A stretch of 64,000 nt of DNA from Chitinophagaceae bacterium (GTDB lineage Bacteria > Bacteroidota > Bacteroidia > Chitinophagales > Chitinophagaceae): contig SEAD01000004.1 in NCBI GenBank assembly GCA_004173355.1, forward strand, positions 16,524 through 80,523. The letters run 5' to 3'. Numbering within the stretch: position 1 is the stretch's first letter; each line of letters starts with the position of its first letter. The notes under the pieces were generated by a model. It ran no database searches. It saw nothing but the letters and a program-made list of their open reading frames with translations, and was not told the origin of the DNA. This document shows, piece after piece, positions 35,487 through 47,000 of this stretch. Both the position numbers and the translations under genes were made by a program.

Positions 35487-35867
35487 CCCCTGGCACGGTC
35501 CGGTTTCACGCGTATTTAATACAGATGAGCTTTCCCGCCTCCGTAATATGTTTCCCGGACCCGTTCGGTGAGGGTTTATGTACATTGTACACCGTGAAAG
35601 CACTGATTTTTACTAAAGTTTAACAATCAATTATCCACCGCAAACGTTTCCGCAAACAATTTCTCGCAAAAAACCCATCTTGCGAAGCAGCAATAAGTTG
35701 CAGTATGAGTCATAATTAATGTAATTTGTTTGAAAATGAGACTGTCCTGACAGAATCAAAACGTTAGTAAACTGAAAACTAGCAGCTTATGATACCAGAA
35801 TGACCGCTGGCGCATAGGCAGGTTCCGAAGGGCTTATCACACATTGTAAACCTCTTATTTAACGCTT
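35487..35867 (+). promoter_or_regulatory. 381-bp regulatory region upstream of the second susC
   Basis: No gene here. Visible elements are the 13-bp palindrome TGTACATTGTACA (35579-35591), palindrome AAACGTTT (35642-35649), inverted repeat TCGCAA-N10-TTGCGA (35664-35685), and a candidate promoter with TTG at 35698-35700 and TAATTTG at 35722-35728 (21-bp spacing). That promoter would give susC a leader of about 135 bases. The repeats are candidate operators for the adjacent Nudix-type regulator. Confidence 0.45.
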
Positions 35868-38858
35868 ATGCTTGCCAGAAAACGTCCAGGGTCCCTCCTG
35901 GGTTTTGTGCTGCTATTACTCTTCCCGGCAGCTGTCTTCGCCCAGAACAAAACAATCACCGGAAAAGTCACTGATTCAAAAAATGCGCCTGTGGCGGGAG
36001 CGAGTGTTGTAGCTAAAGGCTCAACAACCGGTACTTCCACCAATGCAAGCGGGGATTTCACCCTTCTTGTGCCTGAAGCAATCAACACCCTCGTTGTCTC
36101 TTCAGTAGGTTTTACGTCCATCGATGTGGACATCACCGGTAAAAGCTCCGTGGAAATCAGCCTGGCTGATGCGGCCACCAATGACCTCAACGAGGTTGTG
36201 GTTATCGGTTATGGTACTGCCCGCAAACGGGACCTTACCGGTTCGGTTGCCACGGTAGGCTCAAAAGATTTTAACAAGGGTGTGTTCACCGCACCCGACC
36301 AGCTGATCCAGGGTAAGGCAGCCGGTGTACAGGTATTAAACAACAGCGGCCAGCCCGGTGGTGGTACTACGGTAAGGATCCGTGGTAACTCTGCGCTTAC
36401 CGGTAGCGGCCAGCCTTTATATGTGGTCGATGGTATTCCTCTCGATGGCCGTTCTTCCCGTCCGGGTCTGAGTGGTCCGAACCTGGGTAACTCACCTGGT
36501 ACCAACCCGCTCAACTTCCTCAACCCCGCAGACATCGCCAGCATGGACATCCTGAAGGATGCTTCTGCCACAGCGATCTACGGTTCACGTGCCGCTTATG
36601 GTGTGGTCCTCATCACAACCAAGAAAGGCCAGTCCGGCCAGCCGAAAATTGACTTTGGTGCATCAGTAGGTGTGTCTTCAGTAATGCGGAAAATCGACGT
36701 ACTCGATGCTTCCCAGTACCGTGCGGCGCTGACCTATTACGGTGCTCCGGGTACCAACGACAAAGGATCCAGTGTGGATGCTTTCGACGAAATCACCCAG
36801 AAGGCCCTGCTGCAGAACTACAACGTAGCGATCAGCGGTGGAAACGAAAACGGCCGTTACCGTTTATCAATGAGTGTACTGGACCAGGAAGGCGTGGTGA
36901 AAAAGACCGGCTTCAAAAAGTACACCGCCAACTTCAGCTCAACATTTAAATTCCTCGAGAGCAAACGTCTCGGTCTTGATATCAATGTTATCCCTAGCCA
37001 GACTATCGAAGATCTTGCGCCGATCAGTAACAACGCGGGTGCAACCGGTAGCCTTATCGGCCACGCTTTACAGTGGAATCCGACAGAAGCACTTTATGAT
37101 GCAAACAATCCATCGGGCTTCAATATCAAGGCCGGTGACATTGTAAACCCGGTTGGTATGCAGAATGCGTACAACGACCGCGCGAAGACCACAACGATCC
37201 TCGCAAGCATCTCCCCTTATTTCAAAATCACCAATTGGCTGGAATACCGTCTCCTTTACAGTATCAACTACGGAACCGGTAACCGTCGTGCATCCATCAA
37301 ACAATACATCAACCTTGCTGATGTGCTGAACAGGGGATGGGCCAGTATCGCCAACAACGAACTGATTACCCAGCAGGTTACACACACACTCAACCTGAAC
37401 AGGGAAATTGCCCCGGGCCTGAACCTGAGTGCACTTGCCGGTTTCGAGTACATGAAGTACACCAACAAGGGTAGCAGCATGAGCGGATTCGGACCATCTG
37501 CGGGTGGTTTTGGCCAGTATGGCCTCGACTACACTGATTACATCCAGTACTCAAACTCTACTACACGTAATATCGGTTCGTTCTACGATCCGCTGACCGA
37601 ACTGCAATCTTACTTCGGTCGTGTGGGTCTGAACTACAAAGACAAATACCTGCTGACTGCGACCATACGTGCTGACGGATCTTCCAAGTTCGGTGCGGAT
37701 AATAAATATGGTTACTTCCCTTCTGCAGGTGCAGCATGGAATATCAGCAACGAAGAATTCTTTACCAAGGGTTTTGTGAACACACTGAAACTCCGCGCTG
37801 GCTGGGGTAAAGTAGGTAACCAGGAATTCCCTGCGGGTTCTTCACTGGAAACCTATTCACTCGGAAACAACGGTTCTTCAGGACAATCAAACAACCCGAA
37901 CCCCGCGCTGAAATGGCAGTCTGACCGCCAGTACAACGTAGGTGTTGATTTCGGCCTGATGAAAGGTCGCATCACCGGTTCGGTCGATTACTTCAACAAA
38001 CGCACAACTGACCTCCTGTTCCCAACCTTCCCGATCCAGCCTGCACCTCCGGGTACAGTGGTTACCTGGAAAAACCTGGATGGTAACATCGACAACAGTG
38101 GTGTGGAAGTAACCATCAATGCGAACCTCGTTAACAAGAAAGACTTCAGCTGGGATCTCGGAGTGTTTGCCACTTTCCTTGACAACAAGGTTGAAGGACT
38201 GGCAGCACCAATCTTCACCGGTGAGCTGAACGGCCAGGGTGTGAGCGGTACATTTGTGCAGACCATCCAGAATGGTTTACCGATGAACGCCTTCTATACC
38301 CGTGACTTCCAGGGCATCGATCCGCAGACCGGCCAGGCGATTTATGCCGACGGTGGTAGCTCGTTCTTCTATGTAGGCAACCCGAATGCACGTACACTGC
38401 TCGGTATCAGCACTACAGTGAATTACAAGAAACTTGCACTCACAATCAACATGAACGGTTCGTTCGGACAGGATGTATATAATAACACCCTTAACAACGT
38501 AATCAACGTAGGTAGTATCAATGGCGGTCGTAATATCGCTGTTGAGAATTATGAAGCATCAATCAAAGAGGCGCTGTCAAACCCGGTAACATCTTCTTCA
38601 AGGTTTATCCAGAAAGGCAGCTATATGAAAATGGCCAACGCCACTTTCTCTTATTCACTTGGCAATGTTGGGAAATCATTCAAGGGTGCAAACATCTTCG
38701 TGACCGGCCAGAACCTGTTTGTGCTGACCGACTTCACCGGATTTGATCCTGAAGTAAACGTCGACAAAAACCTGAACGGTGTTCCTTCAGTTGGTATCGA
38801 GTACACTCCTTACCCATCAGCAAGGACAATCACACTCGGTGTAAATTTCTCCCTCTAA
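35868..38858 (+). CDS. SusC/RagA-type TonB-linked outer membrane transporter (second pair)
   Basis: A 996-residue transporter with signal peptide (LLLLFPAAVFAQ), CarboxypepD_reg domain (ITGKVTDSKNAPVAGASV), TonB-box region DLNEVVVIGYGTARKR, plug motifs GKAAGVQVLNNSGQPGGG and AIYGSRAAYGVVLITTKKG, and a C-terminal barrel ending TLGVNFSL. It works with the SusD protein starting 22 bp downstream. The neighbouring Nudix-type regulator and the secreted GH65 enzyme suggest an alpha-glucoside as cargo. Translated sequence is fully intact. Confidence 0.94.
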   Translation: MLARKRPGSLLGFVLLLLFPAAVFAQNKTITGKVTDSKNAPVAGASVVAKGSTTGTSTNASGDFTLLVPEAINTLVVSSVGFTSIDVDITGKSSVEISLADAATNDLNEVVVIGYGTARKRDLTGSVATVGSKDFNKGVFTAPDQLIQGKAAGVQVLNNSGQPGGGTTVRIRGNSALTGSGQPLYVVDGIPLDGRSSRPGLSGPNLGNSPGTNPLNFLNPADIASMDILKDASATAIYGSRAAYGVVLITTKKGQSGQPKIDFGASVGVSSVMRKIDVLDASQYRAALTYYGAPGTNDKGSSVDAFDEITQKALLQNYNVAISGGNENGRYRLSMSVLDQEGVVKKTGFKKYTANFSSTFKFLESKRLGLDINVIPSQTIEDLAPISNNAGATGSLIGHALQWNPTEALYDANNPSGFNIKAGDIVNPVGMQNAYNDRAKTTTILASISPYFKITNWLEYRLLYSINYGTGNRRASIKQYINLADVLNRGWASIANNELITQQVTHTLNLNREIAPGLNLSALAGFEYMKYTNKGSSMSGFGPSAGGFGQYGLDYTDYIQYSNSTTRNIGSFYDPLTELQSYFGRVGLNYKDKYLLTATIRADGSSKFGADNKYGYFPSAGAAWNISNEEFFTKGFVNTLKLRAGWGKVGNQEFPAGSSLETYSLGNNGSSGQSNNPNPALKWQSDRQYNVGVDFGLMKGRITGSVDYFNKRTTDLLFPTFPIQPAPPGTVVTWKNLDGNIDNSGVEVTINANLVNKKDFSWDLGVFATFLDNKVEGLAAPIFTGELNGQGVSGTFVQTIQNGLPMNAFYTRDFQGIDPQTGQAIYADGGSSFFYVGNPNARTLLGISTTVNYKKLALTINMNGSFGQDVYNNTLNNVINVGSINGGRNIAVENYEASIKEALSNPVTSSSRFIQKGSYMKMANATFSYSLGNVGKSFKGANIFVTGQNLFVLTDFTGFDPEVNVDKNLNGVPSVGIEYTPYPSARTITLGVNFSL

Positions 38859-38880
38859 CCTAACCTGAAAAAAACGAATT

Positions 38881-40458
38881 ATGATACGCAAAGCATTATT
38901 AGTCGCTGCCTTACCGCTGGCATTTGTCAGCTGTACCAAGCTCGACGAGGAATTTAAAGGCTCACTCGCCCCTGACCAGGTAGGTGGTGGAGCAATCGAT
39001 GTGGCTGCCCTTCTCCGTGGTACCTACAACTCGATGCAGACCAACTTCCAGGACCAGTCATTTATCTATGCCCTTACCGAAATGTCAACCGATGAACTGA
39101 TCGGGCCAACCCGTGGTCCGGACTGGGATGATAACGGTGTATGGCGTGTAATCCATGAACACAAATGGGATGCGGAAAATACCCGTATCCGGGATACTTA
39201 TAATAACCTGCTCGGTACTGTGTACTCTGCTACCAACCTGCTCCAGTTCAGCCCATCGGCCCAGCAGGCGGCGGAAGCACGACTGCTCCGTGCTATTTCC
39301 AACTTCTACATCCTTGACCTCTACGACCAGACTCCATACCGCGATCCGGGTGAATCCACCCTGGAAGCTGCACGTGTCCGTAAAGGCGCAGAAGCATGGC
39401 AGTTTATCGTTGATGAACTGAACGAAATCCTGCCTAACCTGCCGGATGGCCCGAAAGGTACCGCGAACAAAAACGCAGCAAGGGTACTCCTGATGAAGAT
39501 GTACCTCAACAAAGGTGTTTGGGCATCTACCGAACAAAGGAATGCACCAACTTTTGACGCGGCGGACATGAACCAGGTAATTGCCCTGGCGGATGTGATC
39601 ATCAATTCAAACCTCTATTCATTTACCCCTAACTTTTTCGATAATTTCTCTCCCAACAACAGTACACTGGGTACGGAAAACATCTTCACCCGTGTGAATG
39701 ATGTGGGTGTATCAGGAAGCACCGGCGCAACGGTACGCGCATTCTGGCACGCCGGCCTGCACTACAATATGAATCCGTCCGGATGGAATGGTTTCTCTAC
39801 ACTGACTGACCTGTACAACCGTTTTGAAGCAACCGACAAGCGCCGTGGTGCTTCGTACAACCAGGTGGGTGGTCCGGCTAACCCGGGCAACCGCATCAAC
39901 GTAGGTATCCTCACCGGTCAGCAGTATAACCTGGCAACGGATGCCCCGCTGACTAACCGCGCAGGTGCACCACTGGTATTCACGCCCGATGTTAACCTGA
40001 TTGAAACGGATGTGAACACACTGGAACAAACCGGATACCGTGCCTACAAATACCCGATCGATTACGTAAACACTGGTGACGGTAACGTTGGCAATGACTA
40101 TGTATTTTTCCGTCTCGCCGACGTCCTGCTGATGAAGGCTGAGGCAATCCTCCGTGGTGGTACAGGAACTGTTGCCGGCGTATATGGCAGCACCCCGCTC
40201 GCACTTGTGAACTCTATCCGTACACAGGTATCCCGTGGCGCAAGTGCCCTTGCATCGGTTGACCTGGACGTATTACTGGATGAAAGGTCAAGGGAACTGT
40301 ATCTTGAGTCATGGAGAAGGCAGGATCTGATCCGCTTCGGTAAATTCCTCCAGCCTTTTGGTAAAAAAGGGCAGAGTGATCCGAAGTACCTGGTTTATGC
40401 GATCCCTAACCAGCAACTTGCGGTGAATCCAAATCTTACACCGAACCCCGGTTACTAA
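38881..40458 (+). CDS. SusD/RagB-family outer membrane lipoprotein
   Basis: A 525-residue surface lipoprotein with lipobox FVSC (C18) followed by TKLDEE, and the classical SusD layout: N-terminal TPR-like helices (LRGTYNSMQTNFQDQSFIYA), the LRAISNFYILDLYDQTPYRD region, and C-terminal LLDERSRELYLESWRRQDLI, the strongest SusD signature. It caps the SusC channel and binds substrate. It is the last gene before a strong terminator, so the susCD pair forms its own transcript within the locus. Confidence 0.94.
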   Translation: MIRKALLVAALPLAFVSCTKLDEEFKGSLAPDQVGGGAIDVAALLRGTYNSMQTNFQDQSFIYALTEMSTDELIGPTRGPDWDDNGVWRVIHEHKWDAENTRIRDTYNNLLGTVYSATNLLQFSPSAQQAAEARLLRAISNFYILDLYDQTPYRDPGESTLEAARVRKGAEAWQFIVDELNEILPNLPDGPKGTANKNAARVLLMKMYLNKGVWASTEQRNAPTFDAADMNQVIALADVIINSNLYSFTPNFFDNFSPNNSTLGTENIFTRVNDVGVSGSTGATVRAFWHAGLHYNMNPSGWNGFSTLTDLYNRFEATDKRRGASYNQVGGPANPGNRINVGILTGQQYNLATDAPLTNRAGAPLVFTPDVNLIETDVNTLEQTGYRAYKYPIDYVNTGDGNVGNDYVFFRLADVLLMKAEAILRGGTGTVAGVYGSTPLALVNSIRTQVSRGASALASVDLDVLLDERSRELYLESWRRQDLIRFGKFLQPFGKKGQSDPKYLVYAIPNQQLAVNPNLTPNPGY

Positions 40459-40477
40459 CCAATACCAACATATCGTC

Positions 40478-40514
40478 GCAAAAGGCCATCAATCGATGGC
40501 CTTTTGCTTTTTAT
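40478..40514 (+). terminator. Intrinsic terminator after second SusC/SusD pair
   Basis: Perfect 13-bp stem GCAAAAGGCCATC / GATGGCCTTTTGC with a 4-base loop, then TTTTTAT. It separates susCD from the FG-GAP gene pair. Confidence 0.92.
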
Positions 40515-40607
40515 AAACACTGCCCAACTGCTGCATTCACCGGGATTTACTTAGATTCGCCTGTATACGCGCCGGTCCGACATTGACCGCGCCAATCGCT
40601 CCTGAAA

Positions 40608-43600
40608 ATGAATTATTGCCGGATGAAATTCACTTGTTGCTCCCTCCTGCTGCTTCTCCTTCTCTCCTGCAACCAGAAGGAAAAACCTAAACTGTTTGAC
40701 CTGGTCACCGATTCCGGGATCAGTTTCAATAATACCGTTACCGATGGGAAAGATGAAAACAGCTTTTACTACCGAAACTATTACAACGGGGGTGGTGTGG
40801 CAATCGGCGATATCAATAACGACGGTCTCTGCGATGTGCTGATGACGTCCAATATGGGCAGCAGTAAACTTTTCCTGAATGAAGGCAACTTCAAATTCAG
40901 GGATGTCACTGCGGGTTCAGGTATCCGTCAGGACAGCATGTGGAACACCGGTGTAGTCATGGCGGATATCAATAGTGATGGATGGCTGGACATTTACGTG
41001 TGCAGTGCCGGACACCTGCTCGATGGCAACCGCCGCAACAAACTTTACATCAACAACCAGAAAGGCGGCTTTGTGGAATCCGCCGCACAATACGGGCTCG
41101 ATATCAAATCATTCAGCACACATGCCAGCTTCTTTGACTATGATCTCGACGGGGACCTCGATTGTTTCCTGATCAACAACAGTCCCATTCCCGTGAATAC
41201 CCTCGGACATGCCAACCGCCGCGATGTGCCCGATTCGCTCTGGCAGATCGCCTCACTGTTCCGCGGCGGGGGCGACCACCTCTACCGCAACGACAACGGC
41301 CGGTTCACGGAAGTCACCCAGCAGGCAGGAATTCACGGATCACTGATCAGCTTTGGCCTTGGCGTATCAGTTGGCGATCTTAACAGTGATGGTTACCCCG
41401 ATGTTTACGTCTCCAATGATTTTTATGAACGTGATTACCTCTATATCAACCAGCGGGATGGTACTTTCAGTGATGAAATGGAATCGCGGATGGAACAAAA
41501 CAGTTTTGCTTCCATGGGTGCCGATCTCGCCGATATCAATAACGACGGGTACATGGATGCTTTTACCACCGATATGCTGCCGGATGACGACAAACGCCTG
41601 AAGACCCTGGGCGCTTTTGATAATATCGATCTCTATAATAACCGCATCCGGCTTGGCTTTTACCACCAGTTTACCAAAAACTGCCTGTATGTAAATAACC
41701 GCGAGGGCAAGTTTATCGAAAGTGCCTACTATAGCGGTGTGTCGGCCTCCGACTGGAGCTGGGGTGCGATTTTCTTCGATGCCGATAATGATGGACGCAA
41801 TGATATCTATGTCTGCAACGGGGTTAACCGCGACGTGACCAATCTCGATTTCATGGACTTTTTTGCCAACGACATCATCCAGCGGATGGTGGCATCGGGA
41901 CAAAAAGAAAACGTGGATTCGGTGATTGCAAAAATCCCGGTGCATGCCGTGCCCAATAAAGTATTCCAGAACCGCGGGGGCCTCCGCTTTGAGGATGCGG
42001 GTAAGGAATGGGGGATGGACCAGCTCTCTTTCTCCAACGGGGCGGCCTACGGGGACCTGGACAATGACGGCGATCTTGACCTGGTGGTCAACAATGAAAA
42101 CATGGAGTCGTTTGTTTACCGGAACAACAGCCGCGAACAGAACAAACACAATTATATCAGCGTGATGCTGAAAGGCGAAGGCAAAAACAGTTTCGCCGTC
42201 GGCGCCAAGGTGACGATCTACAGCAAGGACTCGGTATTCATGCGGGAAGTGATGCCCAGCAGGGGTTTCCAGTCGTCCAGCGATTATAAACAGGTAATCG
42301 GGCTGGGTACACTGACGGCAGTGGATTCGATGGTTATTACCTGGCCTGACCGGACTTACAGCCATTTCCCCAAACCGCAGCTGAACAAGCTCCATATGAT
42401 CGAACAGGGAAAACAGCAACGCTATCCCGTTGTGTATCCCCCGCCGCCTGATCTTTCCAGGGCATTGTTTATCGAACAGCCGGTGGCCATGGAAGCGCAC
42501 CGGGAAGACGATCATATCGATTTCTATTACGAAAGGAATATACCCGAATTGCTTTCCCGCGAAGGGCCGGCGATGGCAACGGGTGATGTAAATGGTGACG
42601 GACTCGATGACCTCTATGTCGGGGGTGCACATAACCAGCCCGGACAACTTTACCTGCAGCTGGCCGCTGGCGGCTTTGCGCGCAACCAGCAGGCGATCTT
42701 TGATGAGTTTGCACGGTTTGAAGATGTAACCGCATTGTTTTTTGATGCCGACCGGGATGGTGACCTGGACCTCTTTATCGGTGCAGGAGGCAACAATGTG
42801 GAAATGGGGATGCGCGAACTGGAACACCGGCTTTATATGAATGACGGGCAGGGGAATTTCAGTCTCGACACCAAAGCCTTCCCGAGCAACAATATGAATA
42901 TTGCCACCGCAGTGTCGGCGGATTTTGACGGCGATGGTGATCCCGACCTGTTTGTCGGGGCGCGCAGCCAGCCATACAACTACTCGAGGATCCCGCAGAG
43001 TTACCTGTTGAGCAATGATGGCAAAGGCCATTTCACGGACGTGACCGCCCAGATGGCCCCAGCACTGAAAGCGATCGGGATGGTAACCGCGGCCGACTGG
43101 GGGGACCTGGATAAAGATGGACTGCCCGAACTGATCGTGACCGGTGAATGGATGAGCACACATGTATTTTCATTCAACAGGAAATCCGGCAGGATGGAGG
43201 AGTGGAAAAAAACCGGTCTGGAAAAACTCAAAGGCTGGTGGAAGTCAGTGAAAGCTGCTGACCTGAATGGCGATGGTTTTGCGGACCTGGTGATCGGGAA
43301 TATCGGGCAGAACTTTTACCTCCGCCCCAACCAGGACCAGGCGGTGAAGTTCTGGGTAAATGACTACGACAACAATGGCAACACAGAAGGGTTTCTCACC
43401 CGCACAATCGCCGGCAAAAGGGATGTACCGGTTTTCCTGAAACGTGAAGTGACCGACCAGTTCCCCGCATTAAAAAAACAAAACCTGAAACACGAAGACT
43501 TCGCAGGCAAAACGATCCAGGAATTATTCCCTGCCGCCCTGCTGGATAAATCACGCGTCGAGGAATTCAACTATACTTCATCCGTTGTTGCGATCAATGA

Positions 43601-43973
43601 TGGCAAGGGTGGGTTCACCATCACTGAATTGCCCCAGCAGGTCCAGCTTTCGAGTGTCAACAGTATTTATATTGCCGACGTGAACCAGGACAAAACACCC
43701 GACCTGATACTCGGGGGAAATATGTTTACGTTCCAGCCACAGTTTGGCCGGCTGGATGGCAGTTACGGCCATGTGCTCGCGAATGACGGGAAAGGGACGT
43801 TCAGTGCGCTGCCGTATGCACAATCCGGGATCCAGGTAAGGGAGCAGATCCGCAATATTGCCACCCTGAAAGGCAGGGACCGCAACTATCTTGTGATGGT
43901 ACGCAACAATGCAACCCCGAAAGTGTACGAGGTCAATAACAAATCGGCCTGGTTAAAATCTACGTCCAGGTAA
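40608..43973 (+). CDS. Giant FG-GAP/VCBS repeat lipoprotein with ASPIC/UnbV domain (first copy)
   Basis: About 1,121 residues. The signal peptide ends in a lipobox (LLLLSC); ATG 40608 or ATG 40623 may start it, the latter giving a tidier signal. Repeated DxNxDGxxD-type calcium-binding FG-GAP blades (DINNDGLCD, DINSDGWLD, DLNSDGYPD, DADNDGRND, DLDNDGDLD) form two integrin-like beta-propellers. Between them at about residues 525-590 is an ASPIC/UnbV domain (GAKVTIYSKDSVFMREV ... VDSMVITWPD). This CRTAC1-like architecture is common beside SusC/SusD in Bacteroidota; its role is unproven, perhaps surface ligand binding. A near-identical-length paralogue follows by 31 bp. Confidence 0.9.
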   Translation: MNYCRMKFTCCSLLLLLLLSCNQKEKPKLFDLVTDSGISFNNTVTDGKDENSFYYRNYYNGGGVAIGDINNDGLCDVLMTSNMGSSKLFLNEGNFKFRDVTAGSGIRQDSMWNTGVVMADINSDGWLDIYVCSAGHLLDGNRRNKLYINNQKGGFVESAAQYGLDIKSFSTHASFFDYDLDGDLDCFLINNSPIPVNTLGHANRRDVPDSLWQIASLFRGGGDHLYRNDNGRFTEVTQQAGIHGSLISFGLGVSVGDLNSDGYPDVYVSNDFYERDYLYINQRDGTFSDEMESRMEQNSFASMGADLADINNDGYMDAFTTDMLPDDDKRLKTLGAFDNIDLYNNRIRLGFYHQFTKNCLYVNNREGKFIESAYYSGVSASDWSWGAIFFDADNDGRNDIYVCNGVNRDVTNLDFMDFFANDIIQRMVASGQKENVDSVIAKIPVHAVPNKVFQNRGGLRFEDAGKEWGMDQLSFSNGAAYGDLDNDGDLDLVVNNENMESFVYRNNSREQNKHNYISVMLKGEGKNSFAVGAKVTIYSKDSVFMREVMPSRGFQSSSDYKQVIGLGTLTAVDSMVITWPDRTYSHFPKPQLNKLHMIEQGKQQRYPVVYPPPPDLSRALFIEQPVAMEAHREDDHIDFYYERNIPELLSREGPAMATGDVNGDGLDDLYVGGAHNQPGQLYLQLAAGGFARNQQAIFDEFARFEDVTALFFDADRDGDLDLFIGAGGNNVEMGMRELEHRLYMNDGQGNFSLDTKAFPSNNMNIATAVSADFDGDGDPDLFVGARSQPYNYSRIPQSYLLSNDGKGHFTDVTAQMAPALKAIGMVTAADWGDLDKDGLPELIVTGEWMSTHVFSFNRKSGRMEEWKKTGLEKLKGWWKSVKAADLNGDGFADLVIGNIGQNFYLRPNQDQAVKFWVNDYDNNGNTEGFLTRTIAGKRDVPVFLKREVTDQFPALKKQNLKHEDFAGKTIQELFPAALLDKSRVEEFNYTSSVVAINDGKGGFTITELPQQVQLSSVNSIYIADVNQDKTPDLILGGNMFTFQPQFGRLDGSYGHVLANDGKGTFSALPYAQSGIQVREQIRNIATLKGRDRNYLVMVRNNATPKVYEVNNKSAWLKSTSR

Positions 43974-44004
43974 CCGGACGCTCACGTTACAGAAAAAGCT
44001 ATCA

Positions 44005-47000
44005 ATGGGATCGAAGAACAATATATCATTTGCAGGGATGATGAATACTTTAACGGCCGGACTGAAAATTATCCCGCTTGGGCTGACCGTCGTGGCGATG
44101 CTGGCATCCTGTAAAAACAATAAAGACGCCTCATCTGCCCCGTTGTTTGTGGCGCTCGACAGTAAACGGACCGGACTCGACTTCAGCAATAATCTAAGTT
44201 ACAACCAGCAGTTCAACCTTTTCAAATACATCTATTTCTACAATGGCAGCGGGCTGGGTGCGGGGGATTTTAATAATGACGGACTGACCGACCTGTTTTT
44301 CGGGTCCAATCAGGGCTCCAACAAAATTTACCTCAACAATGGCGGCTTGAAATTCCGGGATGTGTCGAAGGAAGCCGGCATTGTAGCGGATGGCGGGTGG
44401 ACCACCGGTATTTCAGTCGTGGATATTAATAATGATGGCTGGCTGGATGTGTACATCAGTCGCGTCGGCCAATACGAAATCCTGCACAGCAGTAACCTGC
44501 TGCTGGTTAACCAGGGACTGGATAAAAACGGTATACCCCAGTTTAAGGAAATGGCGAAAGAGTATGGGCTTGATTTTTCAGGGTTCAGCACACAGGCAGC
44601 TTTCCTCGATTATGATGTGGATGGCGATCTCGACATGATCCTGCTCAACCACTCTGTCCATGAGAATGGCACATTCAAGCCACGCGGGAATTTCCTTGGT
44701 ACCTACCACCCGCTTTCCGGTGACCGTTTTTACCGTAATGATGGCGGGAAGTACACCGATGTGACCCACGAGACCATGATCAACAGCAGCGCCATCAGTT
44801 ACGGGCTGGGTATCGCCATATCGGATATCGATCTCGATGGTTATCCCGATATGTATATCGGTAATGATTTCCATGAAAACGATTACCTCTATATCAACCA
44901 GCGGAATGGCACGTTCCGCGAGGAAGGGGAGGAGCGCCTGCAACATACCAGCCAGTACTCGATGGGTGTGGATGTGGCAGATATAAATAATGACGCCTAT
45001 CCCGAAATCATTTCGATGGATATGCTGCCCGAAGATCCCTATATCCTGAAGCGCTCCCTTGGAGAGGACGCCTATGATATATTCAAGTTCAAGATCGGCG
45101 CGGGTTATTCCCATCAGTACACGCGGAACAACCTTCAGTACAACCGGCGCAACGGGAGTTTCAGTGAAATCGGCCTGTACAGCGGCGTGGCCGCCACGGA
45201 TTGGAGCTGGGCGCCGCTCTGGGTTGATTTTGACAACGATGGTTACAAAGACCTGTTTATTTCCAATGGCATCCCCAAAAGGATGAATGATATGGACTAC
45301 ATCAATTTCGTTTCCAATGCGGAAATCCAGCAGCGGATCCAGGGCAACAATATGCAGGAGAAGGACCTTGCACTGATCAACAAGTTTCCCGAAATCAAAT
45401 TGCCCAACCGATTTTACCGGAACAACAGGAACCTTTCGTTTACCGATGAGAACAGTCGTATCGATGGGCAGGAAGCGAGTTTTTCCAATGGGGCGGTGTA
45501 TGCCGACCTGGATAATGATGGCGACCTCGACATTGTGGTGAATAATATTGATGCAACCGCAGTTGTCTATGAAAATAAATTGCAGCGTACGGATTCCACG
45601 GCATCGGCAAGGATAACGTTGAAAGGACAACCTGGGAATATCAATGCGGTAGGGGCGAAAGTGGTGCTTTACCAGGGCGCCGAGGTGCGGACCTATGATA
45701 AATCACCCGTGCGTGGGTTTATGTCGAGCATGGAAGTGCCGATGCTGGTTGGTTATGATAAACGCAAGGTGGATTCAATGGTACTGGTTTGGCCCGACAA
45801 CAGTTGCCAGACCTTTACGCCGATTGATTCCGGGCTCACAAAAATCATTTACCAGCCAGGCCTCCGGAAATTTGACTACCAGCAGTTGAAGGACCGCAGC
45901 CGTGATTCGATTGCAGTGGCCTATGATGTCACCCAAAATTCCGGACTCGATTACCAGCATAAGGAAAATTACTTTGTGGAGTTTGACCGCGAACCACTGG
46001 TGCCACATATGTTGTCTACCGAAGGTCCGGCCATCGCGGTAGGTGATATCAATAACGATGGACTGGAGGATATTTACTTCGGTGGTGCCCGGGATGGGAA
46101 AAGCGGTGTGTACCTGCAGACCGCCGCAGGCAGATTCAACCGTGTCCCGCAGCCCCGGCTTGACCTCGACAGTGTGTATGAAAATACGGATGCCATTTTT
46201 GTGGACCTCAACAATGATGGCTTCCGCGACCTGGTGGTGGCAAGCGGCGGTAACGAATTCTACGGGGCGGACTACCACAATATGCCGCGTGCGTATATGA
46301 ATGATGGTAAAGCTGTTTTCAATCTTGTACCAAAGGCTTTCGGCAACACCCTGCTGACTGCATCCTGTGTGGTGGCGAACGATATCAACGGTGATGGATT
46401 TGCCGACCTGTTTATCGGTGCACGGGCAGTGCCATATGCATTCGGGCAAACCCCTTCATCCTATTTATTCCAGAACGACGGCAAAGGTCATTTCACCGAT
46501 GTGACGGCGAAGTATATGCCGGCTGTAAAAGACCTGGGTTTTGTAACCAATGCCAGCTGGGCGGATCTTGATAAAAATGGCAGGGCCGACCTCCTGGTCT
46601 CACTGGAATGGGGAGGGCTGTATGCCTTTATGGAAAAGGACGGGAAGTATACAAAAGAAGTACTGACAGATAGAAGTGGCTGGTGGAATTTTGTGTTCCC
46701 GTATGATATCGATAACGACGGTGATCTTGACCTGGTAGCAGGTAACCTTGGGTTGAACAGCCGGCTGACAGGTTCAGCCGAACATCCCGTACGGATGTAC
46801 TACAACGATTTTGATGGCAATGGCCGGAAGGAACAGGTGATGACCTATTATTTGCAGGGACGTGAGTTGCCATTTGCCAATAAGTCGGAACTTGAAAAAC
46901 AGATCCCCCCGCTGAAAAAGAAATTCCTGTATGCCGAGGACTTCGCCAAGGCTTCGCTGGAGGATTTATTCGGGGCGGAAAAACTGAAGGGTGCCACGGT

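Noticed and set aside
41367..43163. 598-codon open frame on the minus strand opposite the first FG-GAP lipoprotein gene
   Set aside because: It mirrors the Asp/Asn-rich, strongly biased codons of the forward gene (GAT/GAC give few antisense stops). The translated sequence has no coherent domain, and the forward gene has a signal peptide and clear motifs.
44578..45630. 350-codon minus-strand frame opposite the second FG-GAP lipoprotein
   Set aside because: Same cause as above: antisense of calcium-binding repeats; its isoleucine/valine/histidine-rich product is typical shadow sequence.
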